63,459 bases of DNA from an uncultured bacterium (GTDB lineage: Bacteria; Dictyoglomota; Dictyoglomia; Dictyoglomales; Dictyoglomaceae). A program made the position numbers and the translations under genes. The notes beneath the pieces were generated by a model. That model ran no database searches and was not told where the DNA came from. It was given only the letters and a program-made list of their open reading frames with translations. Below, in pieces: positions 1 through 9,636 of this stretch (position 1 is its first letter; each line of letters begins with the position of its first letter). The DNA lies in assembly GCA_938034905.1 (NCBI GenBank), contig CALHLF010000039.1:1-63459 (forward strand). Direction: 5' to 3'.

Positions 1-109
1 TATGGCAGGATCCCATCTAGTTCCCAAAATAAAGCCTAATCCAAAAGTTTGAATGGAAAGCCACGACCCGTTAATCAACTCGTAAACCATTAAGCCTAGA
101 AGCAGAAGG
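1..109 (-). pseudogene. PstC-like phosphate permease fragment at the window edge
   Basis: Read on the minus strand, this stretch encodes a hydrophobic helix followed by WLSIQTFGLGFILGTRWDP. That resembles the first transmembrane helix and the following conserved loop of PstC, the membrane subunit of the phosphate ABC importer. The open frame meets a stop just to the right, inside the V-ATPase subunit C gene, and no start with a ribosome binding site is visible. GC content is clearly higher here than in the next kilobase. The piece runs off the left edge. It is either the remnant of a broken pstC gene or foreign sequence joined at a contig end. The PstC assignment rests on remembered motifs only. 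Confidence 0.45.
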
Positions 110-931
110 ATGCTGGAAGTTATAGATTGGTTAAAGAATACTCCTTATAGTTTTTTATTAGAAAATGAAGATTGGGATAAGGCTTTATGGGAGCATTTAA
201 ATAAGGAACTTCAAAATATAAGAAGAAGTATAAGGGATGAAATTTTTGAAAGTTTACTTCTCTGGGATTTTTATTTTTATAATTTGAAAGCCTCTATACA
301 TCAAATTAGTAAAGAAACTGATTGGGAAGTTTTATATCCTATAAATTTCCCTAAAAGATTCTATCAAGAATCTAAATTTATCTATCAAAAGGCTGTTAGA
401 ATTTGGGAAGAAACAAATGATGTTTTTGAGGTAGATTTGTTTTTGGACTTACAGAATATTTTGATTTCTGAAAGCTTTCTTGAAAATTTAGGAAATAGAA
501 ATCTCTATTCTTTCTTTAATTTTAAAAACAAATTACTACTTATCAAAATTATTTATAGAGGGATAAACTTAGGAAAGAAATGGGAAGAAATTGAAAAAGC
601 AGGAATTTTACAGGTTAAGTATGGAATTGATTTTAAATATTTATATTCTTTATCAATAAATCAATGGCCTGAATTTTTTAGTGGAAAATATAGAGATTTT
701 ACAAGAGAGCTAATTGAAAGAAATGAGGATATAGATTTTCTAATTGAGAAATTTATCTTTGAATTTCTAAAGAGGAATTTTTCGAATTTAGTAAGTGGCC
801 CTGAAGTTGTTTTATATTATTTTTATAATAAATACTTAGAGGGGAAAGAATTAATATCTATTTTGAAACTGAAGAGAAATAAAATTCCCTTTAATTTATG
901 GGAGAAAGGATTTCTAAAGACAAATGTCTGA
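110..931 (+). CDS. atpC: V-type ATP synthase subunit C, N-terminus probably missing
   Basis: Subunit C is the central-stalk cap that links the rotor shaft to the membrane ring in V/A-type ATPases. The C-terminal part (GPEVVLYYFYNKYLEGKELISILKLKRNKI region, split by the family pattern G-P-E...K..E...I) and the following F, A, B and D genes support the call. The product of 273 residues is about 30 to 60 shorter than usual. The protein begins where homologues are already at about residue 35 to 40 (the L..T-P-Y motif). An in-frame stop lies at 80-82 and there is no good ribosome binding site before ATG 110. The true start was probably lost at the junction near 100-120. It overlaps atpF by 8 bases. 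Confidence 0.75.
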   Translation: MLEVIDWLKNTPYSFLLENEDWDKALWEHLNKELQNIRRSIRDEIFESLLLWDFYFYNLKASIHQISKETDWEVLYPINFPKRFYQESKFIYQKAVRIWEETNDVFEVDLFLDLQNILISESFLENLGNRNLYSFFNFKNKLLLIKIIYRGINLGKKWEEIEKAGILQVKYGIDFKYLYSLSINQWPEFFSGKYRDFTRELIERNEDIDFLIEKFIFEFLKRNFSNLVSGPEVVLYYFYNKYLEGKELISILKLKRNKIPFNLWEKGFLKTNV

Positions 932-1256
932 GGGAAGAATTGCAATTATAGGTTTTAAAGATTTAATAGAGATCTTTAAAATTTTTGGAGTGGAAACATT
1001 TAGTGTTAAGAATGATTTACAAGCCCTAGATGTTTTTAAAAATCTTTCTGAAAAGGAGTATAAACTTATAATAATTTTAGAAAGTGTTTCCCAAAAAATC
1101 TTAGAGCAAAAGACAAAAAAGAGAGTCCTTATTCTTCCTGATACTTTTTCCCATATTAATTTGGGAATGGAAATTATAAGAGAGAATATTGAAAAGGTAT
1201 TAGGAGTAGATATTTTAGCAGAGGGAGAGGGATATTATGAAAGGAAAAATTATTAG
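924..1256 (+). CDS. atpF: V-type ATP synthase subunit F
   Basis: This 110-residue protein starts with a Rossmann-like strand ([20 protein letters not shown]) and continues with a glycine-poor alpha/beta fold of the size typical for subunit F (NtpG/AtpF). Subunit F sits on the central rotor stalk with subunit D and can regulate ATP hydrolysis. Its position between subunits C and A is the standard order in bacterial V/A-ATPase operons. It overlaps the upstream gene by 8 bases and subunit A by 20 bases, so the operon is probably translationally coupled. Confidence 0.85.
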   Translation: MSEGRIAIIGFKDLIEIFKIFGVETFSVKNDLQALDVFKNLSEKEYKLIIILESVSQKILEQKTKKRVLILPDTFSHINLGMEIIRENIEKVLGVDILAEGEGYYERKNY

Positions 1257-3006
1257 GGTAGCAGGTCCCTTAGTTATAGCTAAAGGACTTACCAATGTTA
1301 AGATGTATGAAATGGTGAGGGTGGGGAATTTAGAACTTTTTGGTGAAATTATTGGATTGGATAAAGATACTGCAGCAATTCAAGTTTATGAAGAAACTCA
1401 AGGAATAGGCCCAGGAGAACCTGTATATCCTTTAGGAGAACCCTTAAGTGTAGAATTAGGTCCAGGTATTATTGGACAGATATATGATGGAATTCAAAGG
1501 CCTTTAACCCAATTAGCTATAAAAACTGGAGATTTTTTAAGTAGAGGTCTCTCTCTTCCCGCATTAGATAGAGAGAAAAAATGGGATTTTGAGGCAAGAG
1601 TTAAGAAGGGAGAATATGTAGAAGGAGGAGATATATTAGGAGTTGTTCCAGAAACTTCTGCATTAGAGCATAGAATTCTCTTACCTCCAAATCTTAAAGG
1701 AAAGATCTTAGATATTAAAAGTGGAAGTTTTACTGTAGAAGAAACAATAGGTATTCTTGAAGATGAAAAGGGAAATAGGGTTGAATTAAAATTAATGCAT
1801 AAGTGGCCTGTAAGATATCAAAGACCTGTAAAAGAGAAAAGACCTCCAGTTATCCCTTTAATTACAGGGCAAAGGGTTTTAGATACCTTCTTCCCTTTGG
1901 TTAAAGGTGGAACTGCTTGTGTCCCTGGTCCCTTTGGAAGTGGTAAAACTATAATACAGCATCAATTGGCAAAATGGGCTGATACAGAAGTAGTGGTATA
2001 TATTGGGTGTGGTGAAAGGGGAAATGAAATGACAGAAGTTCTAATAGAATTTCCAGAGCTTAAGGATCCAAGAACAGGAAAGCCTTTAATGGAAAGAACA
2101 GTATTAATAGCTAATACTTCTAATATGCCTGTTGCTGCAAGAGAAGCATCGGTATTTACAGGTATAACCATTGCAGAGTATTTTAGAGATATGGGTTATC
2201 ATGTATCATTAATGGCTGATTCTACATCTCGTTGGGCAGAAGCAATGCGTGAGATCTCTGGAAGATTAGGAGAAATGCCAGGAGAAGAAGGTTATCCTGC
2301 TTATCTTGCATCACGAATCGCAAGCTTCTATGAGAGAGCAGGTTTAGTTTATTGTCTTGGAAGAGATAAAAGAATTGGCTCTATTAGCATTATTGGAGCA
2401 GTTTCTCCTCCAGGTGGAGACCTTTCGGATCCAGTAGTTCAAGCTACTTTAAGAGTAACTAAGGTATTTTGGGGATTAGATGCACGTCTTGCCTTTGCAA
2501 GACATTTTCCAGCTGTAGATTGGCTTATTAGTTATTCTCTTTATGTAGAGCCTGTTTCTGAATATTGGAGAGAAAACATTTCTGAGGATTTATATGAACT
2601 CAGACAGATTTCAATGGCTATTTTACAAAGGGAAGCAGAGCTCCAAGATATTGTAAGACTTGTAGGAATGGAAGCATTATCTCCTCATGATAGATTAATT
2701 TTAGAAGTAGCAAGATCTATTAGGGAGGATTTTTTGCATCAAAATGCTCTTCACGAAGTGGATACTTATACCTCTCCTAAAAAACAATATCTTATGTTAA
2801 GAAATATTATAAACTTCTATAGAAAGGCGAGTAAGGCTCTTGATTCAGGAGTTGATCTAGAAGCTATTTTAAAACTTCCAGAAAGGGAGAAAATTTCTCA
2901 GATGAAATATATTCCTGAAAAAGATATTCATAAATTAGAAGAACTTATTTATTTAATTGATAGAAAATTAGAGGAATTAAGGGAGGGAATAAAGCAATAT
3001 GCCTAA
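1237..3006 (+). CDS. atpA: V-type ATP synthase catalytic subunit A
   Basis: This is the catalytic subunit of the V/A-type ATPase, 589 residues, the usual length. It has an N-terminal beta-barrel ([15 protein letters not shown]), the non-homologous insertion that marks A subunits (about residues 110-200), and a Walker A loop GPFGSGKT near residue 230. The GERGNEM motif and the [15 protein letters not shown]-type segment also fit. ATG 1237 is preceded by a GAGGGAGAGG-like ribosome binding site. In thermophilic anaerobes this enzyme may work as an ATP synthase or as an ion pump. The c-ring subunit is not in the window, so the coupling ion cannot be told. Confidence 0.97.
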   Translation: MKGKIIRVAGPLVIAKGLTNVKMYEMVRVGNLELFGEIIGLDKDTAAIQVYEETQGIGPGEPVYPLGEPLSVELGPGIIGQIYDGIQRPLTQLAIKTGDFLSRGLSLPALDREKKWDFEARVKKGEYVEGGDILGVVPETSALEHRILLPPNLKGKILDIKSGSFTVEETIGILEDEKGNRVELKLMHKWPVRYQRPVKEKRPPVIPLITGQRVLDTFFPLVKGGTACVPGPFGSGKTIIQHQLAKWADTEVVVYIGCGERGNEMTEVLIEFPELKDPRTGKPLMERTVLIANTSNMPVAAREASVFTGITIAEYFRDMGYHVSLMADSTSRWAEAMREISGRLGEMPGEEGYPAYLASRIASFYERAGLVYCLGRDKRIGSISIIGAVSPPGGDLSDPVVQATLRVTKVFWGLDARLAFARHFPAVDWLISYSLYVEPVSEYWRENISEDLYELRQISMAILQREAELQDIVRLVGMEALSPHDRLILEVARSIREDFLHQNALHEVDTYTSPKKQYLMLRNIINFYRKASKALDSGVDLEAILKLPEREKISQMKYIPEKDIHKLEELIYLIDRKLEELREGIKQYA

Positions 3007-4372
3007 GGAATATACATCTATTTCAAGAATAAGTGGACCCTTAGTCTTTGTAGAAAATGTTGAAAATGTTAAGTATGGTGAGTTGGTGGAAGTTAAGCTA
3101 AGTTCCGGAGAAATACGCCAAGGGCAAGTTCTTGAGGCTTACGAAGGAGCAGCCTTGATTCAGATGTTTACTAGTACTCAGGATCTCTCCCTTCAGGGAA
3201 TGAGGGTTAAATTTTTGGGACATGTTTTAGAGATAAATCTTTCTCCGGCAATATTAGGAAGGACCTTTGATGGATTAGGAAGACCTCGAGATGGAGGTCC
3301 ATCTATTATTCCTGAAAAAAAGAGAGATATAAATGGAAGCCCTATAAATCCATATTCTCGAGCATATCCTTCAGAATTCATTCAGACGGGTATTTCTGCT
3401 ATTGATGGGATGAACACCTTAGTTAGGGGACAGAAATTACCTATATTTTCAGGTGCAGGTCTTCCCCATGCTACCTTAGCAGCTCAGATTGCAAGACAAG
3501 CAAGGCTATTGAATGAAGAAGAGAAGTTTGCAGTAGTTTTTGGAGCTCTTGGTATTACCTTTGAAGAGGCAAATTTTTTTATAGAGGAATTTAGAAAAAC
3601 AGGAGCTTTAGAAAGGTCAGTATTATTCATAAATCTTGCCGATGATCCAGTAATTGAGAGAATTGCAACTCCAAGATTTGTTTTAAGTTGTGCAGAATAT
3701 TTAGCCTTTGATTTGGATATGCATGTTTTAGTTATTATTTCTGACATGACCAATTATGCGGAAGCATTGAGAGAAATTTCTGCTGCAAGAAAGGAGATTC
3801 CAGGAAGAAGAGGATATCCAGGATATCTTTATACAGATCTTGCTACCTTATATGAAAGAGCAGGAAGAATTAAAGGAAGAAAAGGGTCTATAACATTAAT
3901 TCCTATTCTTACCATGCCAGAAGATGATAGAACTCATCCTATACCTGATCTTACAGGATATATAACTGAAGGGCAGATTTTCTTAAGTAGAGAGCTCCAT
4001 AGAAAGGGAATTTATCCTCCTATTGATGTTTTACAATCTCTTTCTCGACTTATGAGAGGAGGAATAGGTGAGGGAAGGACAAGAAAAGATCATGGAGATC
4101 TTTCAAACCAATTATATGCAGGATATTCTAGAGGTGTAGAAGCAAGGGAGTTGGCCGTTGTCTTAGGAGAATCTGCATTAACAGAGGAGGATATTCTGTT
4201 TTTAAGATTTGCCCAAGAATTTGAAGAGAAATTTATCAAACAAGGAGAGTATGAGAATAGAAGTATATTTGAGACCTTAGATTTGGGATGGAAATTATTA
4301 CGAATGCTTCCAAAGAGCTCATTAAAGAGAATAAGACCGGAATATTTAGAAGAGTTCTGGGGGAGAGAATAG
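2999..4372 (+). CDS. atpB: V-type ATP synthase subunit B
   Basis: The 457-residue non-catalytic nucleotide-binding subunit pairs with subunit A in the A3B3 head. The family features are the N-terminal barrel ([20 protein letters not shown]), [19 protein letters not shown] and [18 protein letters not shown]. The last lies where a Walker A motif would be and lacks the GKT signature, as expected for [13 protein letters not shown] and the C-terminal [17 protein letters not shown] region complete the fold. It overlaps subunit A by 8 bases and is followed one base later by subunit D. Confidence 0.96.
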   Translation: MPKEYTSISRISGPLVFVENVENVKYGELVEVKLSSGEIRQGQVLEAYEGAALIQMFTSTQDLSLQGMRVKFLGHVLEINLSPAILGRTFDGLGRPRDGGPSIIPEKKRDINGSPINPYSRAYPSEFIQTGISAIDGMNTLVRGQKLPIFSGAGLPHATLAAQIARQARLLNEEEKFAVVFGALGITFEEANFFIEEFRKTGALERSVLFINLADDPVIERIATPRFVLSCAEYLAFDLDMHVLVIISDMTNYAEALREISAARKEIPGRRGYPGYLYTDLATLYERAGRIKGRKGSITLIPILTMPEDDRTHPIPDLTGYITEGQIFLSRELHRKGIYPPIDVLQSLSRLMRGGIGEGRTRKDHGDLSNQLYAGYSRGVEARELAVVLGESALTEEDILFLRFAQEFEEKFIKQGEYENRSIFETLDLGWKLLRMLPKSSLKRIRPEYLEEFWGRE

Positions 4373-4373
4373 T

Positions 4374-4979
4374 ATGCCATTAAAGGTAAATCCCAACAGG
4401 ATGGAGTTGTTAAGATTAAAAAGAAGATTAGTTATAGCTCGAAGGGGACATAAGCTTCTTGAAGATAAATTGGAAGGTCTAATACAAAAATTTCTTGAGG
4501 AAGTAAAGAATTATAAAGAATTAAGAGAGGAGGTTTCAGAGAAATTTTTGTCCTTTTTATCTCTGGGATGTTTTACTTTTTTGAGAATACCCTCTTTTGT
4601 CTGGAAGGATTTAGTTTTAATAAATGAAGGAGAGACCCTTTTGAAAGAAAAAATTATAAAAGAAATGAATATATCTATTCCTATAGTAGAGATAGAATAT
4701 ACTTATTTTCCAAAATATAGTTTTCTTAGTACACCTTATTCTTTAGATTCTTTAGTCCTCCAATGGAAGGAACTTTTAGAAGGATTAATAAATTTGGTAA
4801 ATAAAGAAAAGGAACTTTTATCTCTTTCTGAGGAAATCGAGAAGACTAAAAGAAGGGTAAATGCATTAGAATATAAACTTATCCCCCAATTGGAAGAGAC
4901 AGTAAAATATATAACAACAAAATTAGAGGAATTAGAAAGAGGTAACTTTGTAAGACTTCTTAGATTAAAAGAAAGTTGA
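4374..4979 (+). CDS. atpD: V-type ATP synthase subunit D
   Basis: Subunit D forms the long coiled-coil rotor shaft inside the A3B3 head. The N-terminus NPNRMELLRLKRRLVIARRG followed by HKLLEDKLEGL is the typical D-subunit signature, with a matching C-terminal helix (residues about 140-195, EKTKRRVNALEYKLIPQLEE). Length is 201 residues. ATG 4374 lies one base after the subunit B stop codon. This appears to be the last ATPase gene of the operon. The membrane subunits I, K and E are not to the right and are presumably to the left, outside the window. Confidence 0.93.
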   Translation: MPLKVNPNRMELLRLKRRLVIARRGHKLLEDKLEGLIQKFLEEVKNYKELREEVSEKFLSFLSLGCFTFLRIPSFVWKDLVLINEGETLLKEKIIKEMNISIPIVEIEYTYFPKYSFLSTPYSLDSLVLQWKELLEGLINLVNKEKELLSLSEEIEKTKRRVNALEYKLIPQLEETVKYITTKLEELERGNFVRLLRLKES

Positions 4980-6112
4980 TGCTGAATAAATTAGCATGGA
5001 AAGAAATAGATTTATCTTCTCTTTTTCATAATTTTTCTATCCTAAAAGATAAGGTAGGAAAAAATGTAGAAATTATTCCTGTAGTTAAAGCTGATGCCTA
5101 TGGGCATGGAGCAAGGGTAATAAGTAAATTTTTAGCTGGGAAGGGAGTCAAAAATTTTGCAGTTGCTATAATTGAAGAGGGAATAGAACTTAGAAATCAT
5201 GGAATAGAAGGGAGAATATTAGTTCTTTCTCCCCAATTTTTAGATTCAATTCCTTACTTAGTAAATTATAATCTAATCCCTGTTGTTTCTTCTTTAGAAT
5301 TTCTATCTGCTTTGGGGAAGTATGTTCTTTCAAAAAATATAGAATTCCCTTTTCATTTAGGAATAGATACGGGAATGGGTAGAGAAGGATTGATGTTAGA
5401 AGATTTAGATAAAGCCTTAAAGATAATAGAAAAATATCCAAGCTTAAAATTGGAAGGTTTATCTTCTCATTTATCAAGTTCTGAAGATAAGTTTGATATA
5501 TATAATGAAAAGCAGGGAGAAATTTTTGAGAGGGCTTATAATAAATTAAAAAAATTAGGCTATAACATCTTCTGCCATTTTGCAAACACAGGGGCCATTT
5601 TTAATTTTCCAAAATTTTATTATCATGGAGTAAGACCTGGAATTGCTCTTTATGGATATGGAGATGATAACTTGATACCTGTAATGTCTGTAAAAGCAAG
5701 AATTACCCTAATAAAAGAGGTTCCAAAGGATTGGGGAATTGGATATAATCATACTTATATTACAAGGTCTCCTACTTTAATTGCTATTATTCCTATGGGA
5801 TATGCAGATGGATATAGAAGAGATTTTTCTAATAGGGCTTGTGTAATAATAAAAAATAAACTTTTTCCTGTTATCGGAAGGGTTTCTATGGATCAATTTG
5901 TAGTAGATATTTCCTCTGACCCATCTATAAAAATAGGAGATCTGGTAATAATTTTAGGAAGAAGTGGAGATCTAAGTATTGATGCTGAAAAACTTTCCTC
6001 TTTAGCTAATACTATACCCTATGAGATATTAACTGCCTTTGGTATGGCAAAGAGATTAGGATGTATTTATAAGTATGAAGAAAAAATTCTCTCAGAAGTA
6101 ACTCTTTATTAA
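4979..6112 (+). CDS. alr: Alanine racemase
   Basis: A fold type III PLP enzyme that makes D-alanine for peptidoglycan. The PLP-lysine motif VVKADAYGHGA lies near residue 40, and HYHGVRPGIALYG-like and SMDQFVVDIS segments (catalytic tyrosine and substrate loop) follow. A TTG at 4976 would extend the protein by one residue. I chose ATG 4979 because it overlaps the subunit D stop in the common TGATG arrangement. The gene ends at 6112 and the convergent gene ends at 6113, leaving no intergenic space. Confidence 0.93.
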   Translation: MLNKLAWKEIDLSSLFHNFSILKDKVGKNVEIIPVVKADAYGHGARVISKFLAGKGVKNFAVAIIEEGIELRNHGIEGRILVLSPQFLDSIPYLVNYNLIPVVSSLEFLSALGKYVLSKNIEFPFHLGIDTGMGREGLMLEDLDKALKIIEKYPSLKLEGLSSHLSSSEDKFDIYNEKQGEIFERAYNKLKKLGYNIFCHFANTGAIFNFPKFYYHGVRPGIALYGYGDDNLIPVMSVKARITLIKEVPKDWGIGYNHTYITRSPTLIAIIPMGYADGYRRDFSNRACVIIKNKLFPVIGRVSMDQFVVDISSDPSIKIGDLVIILGRSGDLSIDAEKLSSLANTIPYEILTAFGMAKRLGCIYKYEEKILSEVTLY

Positions 6113-8641
6113 CTAAAGATTTTTATTTCTGATTAACTCTTGAACAAATTTAATTTCTTCTTCTCTATTTTTTATTTTTCCTTCTAAATATCCTATAAAA
6201 AGATTCTTTAACAATTCTCCTATAATTTTACCTTCTTTTACTCCAAGATTAATAAGATCTCTTCCCATTAAATGGGGAAGTTTTTTTTCTTTAAGTTCCT
6301 TTATCTTTAGAAGAATTTGAGATTTCTTCTCATCTTGAGCTGTCAAGGCCATAAATAATATTAATTCCAAGGGAAGCTCAATAATCTTTTCTAAATTTTT
6401 TTTATCTAACTTTTTGTCAATATACTCAAAATAGTTATTCACTAAGAATATAATCTTGTAAGAAAAATGATATTCTTTTAACCAGTTTATAGCTTTCTCC
6501 TTTTCCATCTCTCTTAAAAGATTTAAAATCTGAAGACTGATTTGATCTAACTTTTCTTCTTTTCTGAGTTCTTTATTTATTTCTTCAAAATTAGATGGCA
6601 ATTTTCTTATAGGAAGAATATAAGGTAAAGCTTCTAATTCTTCTAATCTTTTCCAAACCTTTTCAGATTCAGGTTCTTTTAATATTAATAAAATCTCTTC
6701 CTTTATCCTCTCTTTACTTAATTTTTTTAAAAATCCTTGCTCTATTGCATCCTTTAATAGTTTAAAAGACTTTTCCTCAAAATTAAAATTTAACCTTTTT
6801 TCTAATCTGATTCCCCTTAGGATTCTTGAAGGATCTTCAATAAAGCTCAAATTATGAAGTATCCTTAATTCTTTTCTTGATAAATCCTCAAGACCTCCAT
6901 AAAGATCAATAATCTCTAACCATCTATCAGGATTTAAAGAAAGGGCTAAAGTATTTATGGTAAAGTCTCTTCTCTTTAAATCTAACCAGAAGGAACTTTT
7001 CTCAACTTGAGGCAAAGCTCCTGGTGCTTCATAATATTCTTGTCTTGCACTGGCAATATCAATTTTACTTCCATTTTCTAATATAATCTCTGCAGTTCCA
7101 AATTGTTCATGGACTCTAATTTTTCCTTTAAGTTTACCTAATAGACTATCAAGAAAAGGCTTTATATCTCCTTCCACTACAATATCTAAATCCATATTGG
7201 GATATTGTAATAATAAATCTCTTACAAAACCTCCTACTGCATATATGGAAACATTAAGTTGAGAGGATATGTTTCTAATATTTTGCAATATCTCCCACCA
7301 AAAGGAATCTTTAAGAAGGTCCTCACTTAAAATAGCTATGTTCCCTAAGGGTAAGGGGAGATGGTTTCTCATAAAATGAAATTTTAATATATCCTGCCTT
7401 GTTATAATTCCTAAGATTTTTCCATTTTTTACTACAGGAACCCTTCCAATATCCTTTTCCACAAATAATTGCTCGATAAAAGATAAGGGAGTCTCAGGAT
7501 CTACTGTTATTACAGGCTTTGACATAAAGGATTTAACCTTTCTTTTTGACAACTTCATATTTATAGCTTTTTCCACATCTCTCCTACTAATTATTCCTAC
7601 TAACCTATCTTTATCTAATACACATAATCCTCCATACCCATATCTAATCATAATTTTATGAGCTTCAGAGATAGTTGCATCTTGAGGTATAGTTTCTACT
7701 GGATAGGACATTATATTTTTAGCTAAAAGATTATATGGGAGTAACTTTTTAAGTTTTCCTCTTAAATAGTTTTCTATTTCTTTTAAATCCTGGTTCGTTA
7801 AAACTACAGTAGATGCTGTGGGATGTCCTCCTGGATTAAATTCTTTTAATAACTCCAAAAGATTTATCTTGACAGTTCTTGATCTTCCCATTAAATAAAC
7901 CTTCTCCTTAATCTTTAGAAGAATGAATAAGGCATCTGCATTTTTTTCGTCTAGTAATACATGGGCCAAAATAGAGAGTCCCTCAATATATTTTTCCCTT
8001 TCTAAGGAAACCCATAGAATTTTATAGCCACTTATATCTTCTTCCTTTGTATTTTGAAGCATATCATTTAAAAGATTTCTTTGGTCGTCAGTCAATCTCT
8101 CTCTATTGTAATAATTAATGATATTTAAATTTGCACCCCTTTCTAATAAATAAGCACATACTTTAAGATCTCGTGGAGTGGTTGTAGAAAAGGTAAATCC
8201 TCCTGTATCTTGATATATTCCAAGGGCAAAAATGGTAGCTTCAATGGGATCTATAGGTATATTATTTTTGATAATTAATTCCACTAACAGAGTCGTTGTA
8301 GCTCCAACTTCTTCTATATATTCTTTATCCCCTTTAATATCTCCTGATTTATGGTGATCATATATCTCTATATACGGTCTTTCTTTTCCCTCAAGTAATT
8401 TTTGAAAGTCTTTTTCTAATCTATTCAACCAATGATTATCTACAAGAATAACCTTCTCTACCTTCTCTGGTGGTTTCTCCTGAAATTTTAAAAAATCTTT
8501 ATATAAAGAATAAAATTCATAAACCTTCCTCTCCATACTTCTACTGGGTATAGCTACTGCTTGGGGGAAAAGCTTTTTTCCTGCATATAGAGAGGCTAAG
8601 GCATCAAAATCTAAATAATTATGGGAAAATATTACCTGCAT
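6113..8641 (-). CDS. DHH-CBS-tRNA nucleotidyltransferase (poly(A) polymerase family) fusion
   Basis: A three-part protein of 842 residues. Residues about 1-300 are a DHH/DHHA1 phosphoesterase (SHNYLDFDALASLYAGKK, VDNHW, YDHHKSGD, and GGHPTASTVV near 275). Two CBS domains follow (about 310-430, with MSYPVETIPQDATISEA and MSKPVITVDPETPL). From about 455 comes a class II nucleotidyltransferase head and neck (VGGFVRDLLL, DLDIVVEGD, RRDFTINTLA, EDPSRILRGIRLEKRLN), which adds C and/or A to tRNA 3' ends. The same architecture is known in other thermophiles such as Aquifex, where CC- and A-addition can be split between enzymes. Which step this one performs cannot be told here. It overlaps the PP-loop gene by 10 bases. 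Confidence 0.9.
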   Translation of the reverse strand: MQVIFSHNYLDFDALASLYAGKKLFPQAVAIPSRSMERKVYEFYSLYKDFLKFQEKPPEKVEKVILVDNHWLNRLEKDFQKLLEGKERPYIEIYDHHKSGDIKGDKEYIEEVGATTTLLVELIIKNNIPIDPIEATIFALGIYQDTGGFTFSTTTPRDLKVCAYLLERGANLNIINYYNRERLTDDQRNLLNDMLQNTKEEDISGYKILWVSLEREKYIEGLSILAHVLLDEKNADALFILLKIKEKVYLMGRSRTVKINLLELLKEFNPGGHPTASTVVLTNQDLKEIENYLRGKLKKLLPYNLLAKNIMSYPVETIPQDATISEAHKIMIRYGYGGLCVLDKDRLVGIISRRDVEKAINMKLSKRKVKSFMSKPVITVDPETPLSFIEQLFVEKDIGRVPVVKNGKILGIITRQDILKFHFMRNHLPLPLGNIAILSEDLLKDSFWWEILQNIRNISSQLNVSIYAVGGFVRDLLLQYPNMDLDIVVEGDIKPFLDSLLGKLKGKIRVHEQFGTAEIILENGSKIDIASARQEYYEAPGALPQVEKSSFWLDLKRRDFTINTLALSLNPDRWLEIIDLYGGLEDLSRKELRILHNLSFIEDPSRILRGIRLEKRLNFNFEEKSFKLLKDAIEQGFLKKLSKERIKEEILLILKEPESEKVWKRLEELEALPYILPIRKLPSNFEEINKELRKEEKLDQISLQILNLLREMEKEKAINWLKEYHFSYKIIFLVNNYFEYIDKKLDKKNLEKIIELPLELILFMALTAQDEKKSQILLKIKELKEKKLPHLMGRDLINLGVKEGKIIGELLKNLFIGYLEGKIKNREEEIKFVQELIRNKNL

Positions 8642-9636
8642 GATAAATTATAAATTGAAAACTCTAAATTTTCTTTTAGAAGATCTCTAACCAACAAGAT
8701 TTCCTCTTTATAAAAAGTTTTATATAGAACAGGAATTTCAGACTCCCTTTTGTGATCACTATAATATGCAGATATTTTTGCAATAAATTCTTTATCTTCT
8801 TTCTCATTTATAATATTATCAGGAACTAAAACTACTGCACTTGGTTCCTTTGCTTTAAACAAAGTATCTTTTTCATCAAAATAGGATAAAAGCTTTTCAT
8901 TTTCCTCTTTATCTCTTCCCACTATTACTTTTATATTATTAGGTAAGCGAAAGTGTCTTCCAATTTTTAAAAGCTCTAAATCTCTTCTTGTAATATTCTC
9001 TTTATTTTTTAATAAATCTAAAAGCCTTTTAGCAAAGAATTTCTCAGTTAGAAGACATCCTCCTGAGGGAGTTGGTATTTCTTTTAGTCCTATTTCCTTT
9101 GCCAACTCTAATTGTCGTTTTCTTGATCTTCCCTGAATATCAAGAAGCTTTTCTCTATCTATTAATCCTTCTCTTTCTAGTCTTGTTAATGGAAGAAGTT
9201 TTGCAGAAAGAGGTCTTAGAACATAGTCTTTTATTCCTGAATATTTCGCAACAATATTTAGGGAATTTCTATTTTGGGACATGGGTCTTTCTCCTAAAAC
9301 TTCTCCCGTAATTATAAAATCAGCTTGATATTTTTTCATTAATTCAAAGGTCTTTTTAAGCATAAAAGCATGACAATCAATACAAGGATTTAAATTTTTG
9401 CCGTATCCATATTTAGGATTTTTAAGTATTTTTAAATACTCATCAGTTATGTCAATTATCTCTAAGGGGATATTTAAAGCTTCTGAAGCTTTTATTGCAT
9501 TTTTAGGACCAAAAAAAGGAGTAGTAAAATTTATTCCAATAACTTCAACCCCTTGTTGTAATATTAACCAAACTGCTAAAGTGCTATCTAATCCCCCTGA
9601 TAATAAGGCTAAAGCTCTAATTTTTTTATCTTTCAT
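8632..9636 (-). CDS. PP-loop ATPase, MnmA/ThiI-like tRNA-thiolation family protein
   Basis: An N-terminal adenylating PP-loop (LALLSGGLDSTLAVWLI, residues about 9-25) is followed by a conserved NPCIDCHAFMLKK cysteine pair and by TPSGGCLLTEKFFAKR near the middle. The 334-residue layout matches proteins annotated as a predicted subunit of tRNA 2-thiouridylase (COG0482-like). Cys-x2-Cys and the later Cys would be candidates for sulfur transfer or a metal cluster. A C-terminal domain of about 100 residues has no obvious function. It sits directly upstream of the tRNA nucleotidyltransferase, with overlapping ends, which fits a role in tRNA maturation. The exact substrate is not known. Confidence 0.75.
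   Translation of the reverse strand: MKDKKIRALALLSGGLDSTLAVWLILQQGVEVIGINFTTPFFGPKNAIKASEALNIPLEIIDITDEYLKILKNPKYGYGKNLNPCIDCHAFMLKKTFELMKKYQADFIITGEVLGERPMSQNRNSLNIVAKYSGIKDYVLRPLSAKLLPLTRLEREGLIDREKLLDIQGRSRKRQLELAKEIGLKEIPTPSGGCLLTEKFFAKRLLDLLKNKENITRRDLELLKIGRHFRLPNNIKVIVGRDKEENEKLLSYFDEKDTLFKAKEPSAVVLVPDNIINEKEDKEFIAKISAYYSDHKRESEIPVLYKTFYKEEILLVRDLLKENLEFSIYNLSCR

Noticed and set aside
5190-5585. A 131-codon minus-strand frame inside alanine racemase.
   Set aside because: It is the complement of conserved racemase codons in AT-rich DNA and lacks a start signal.
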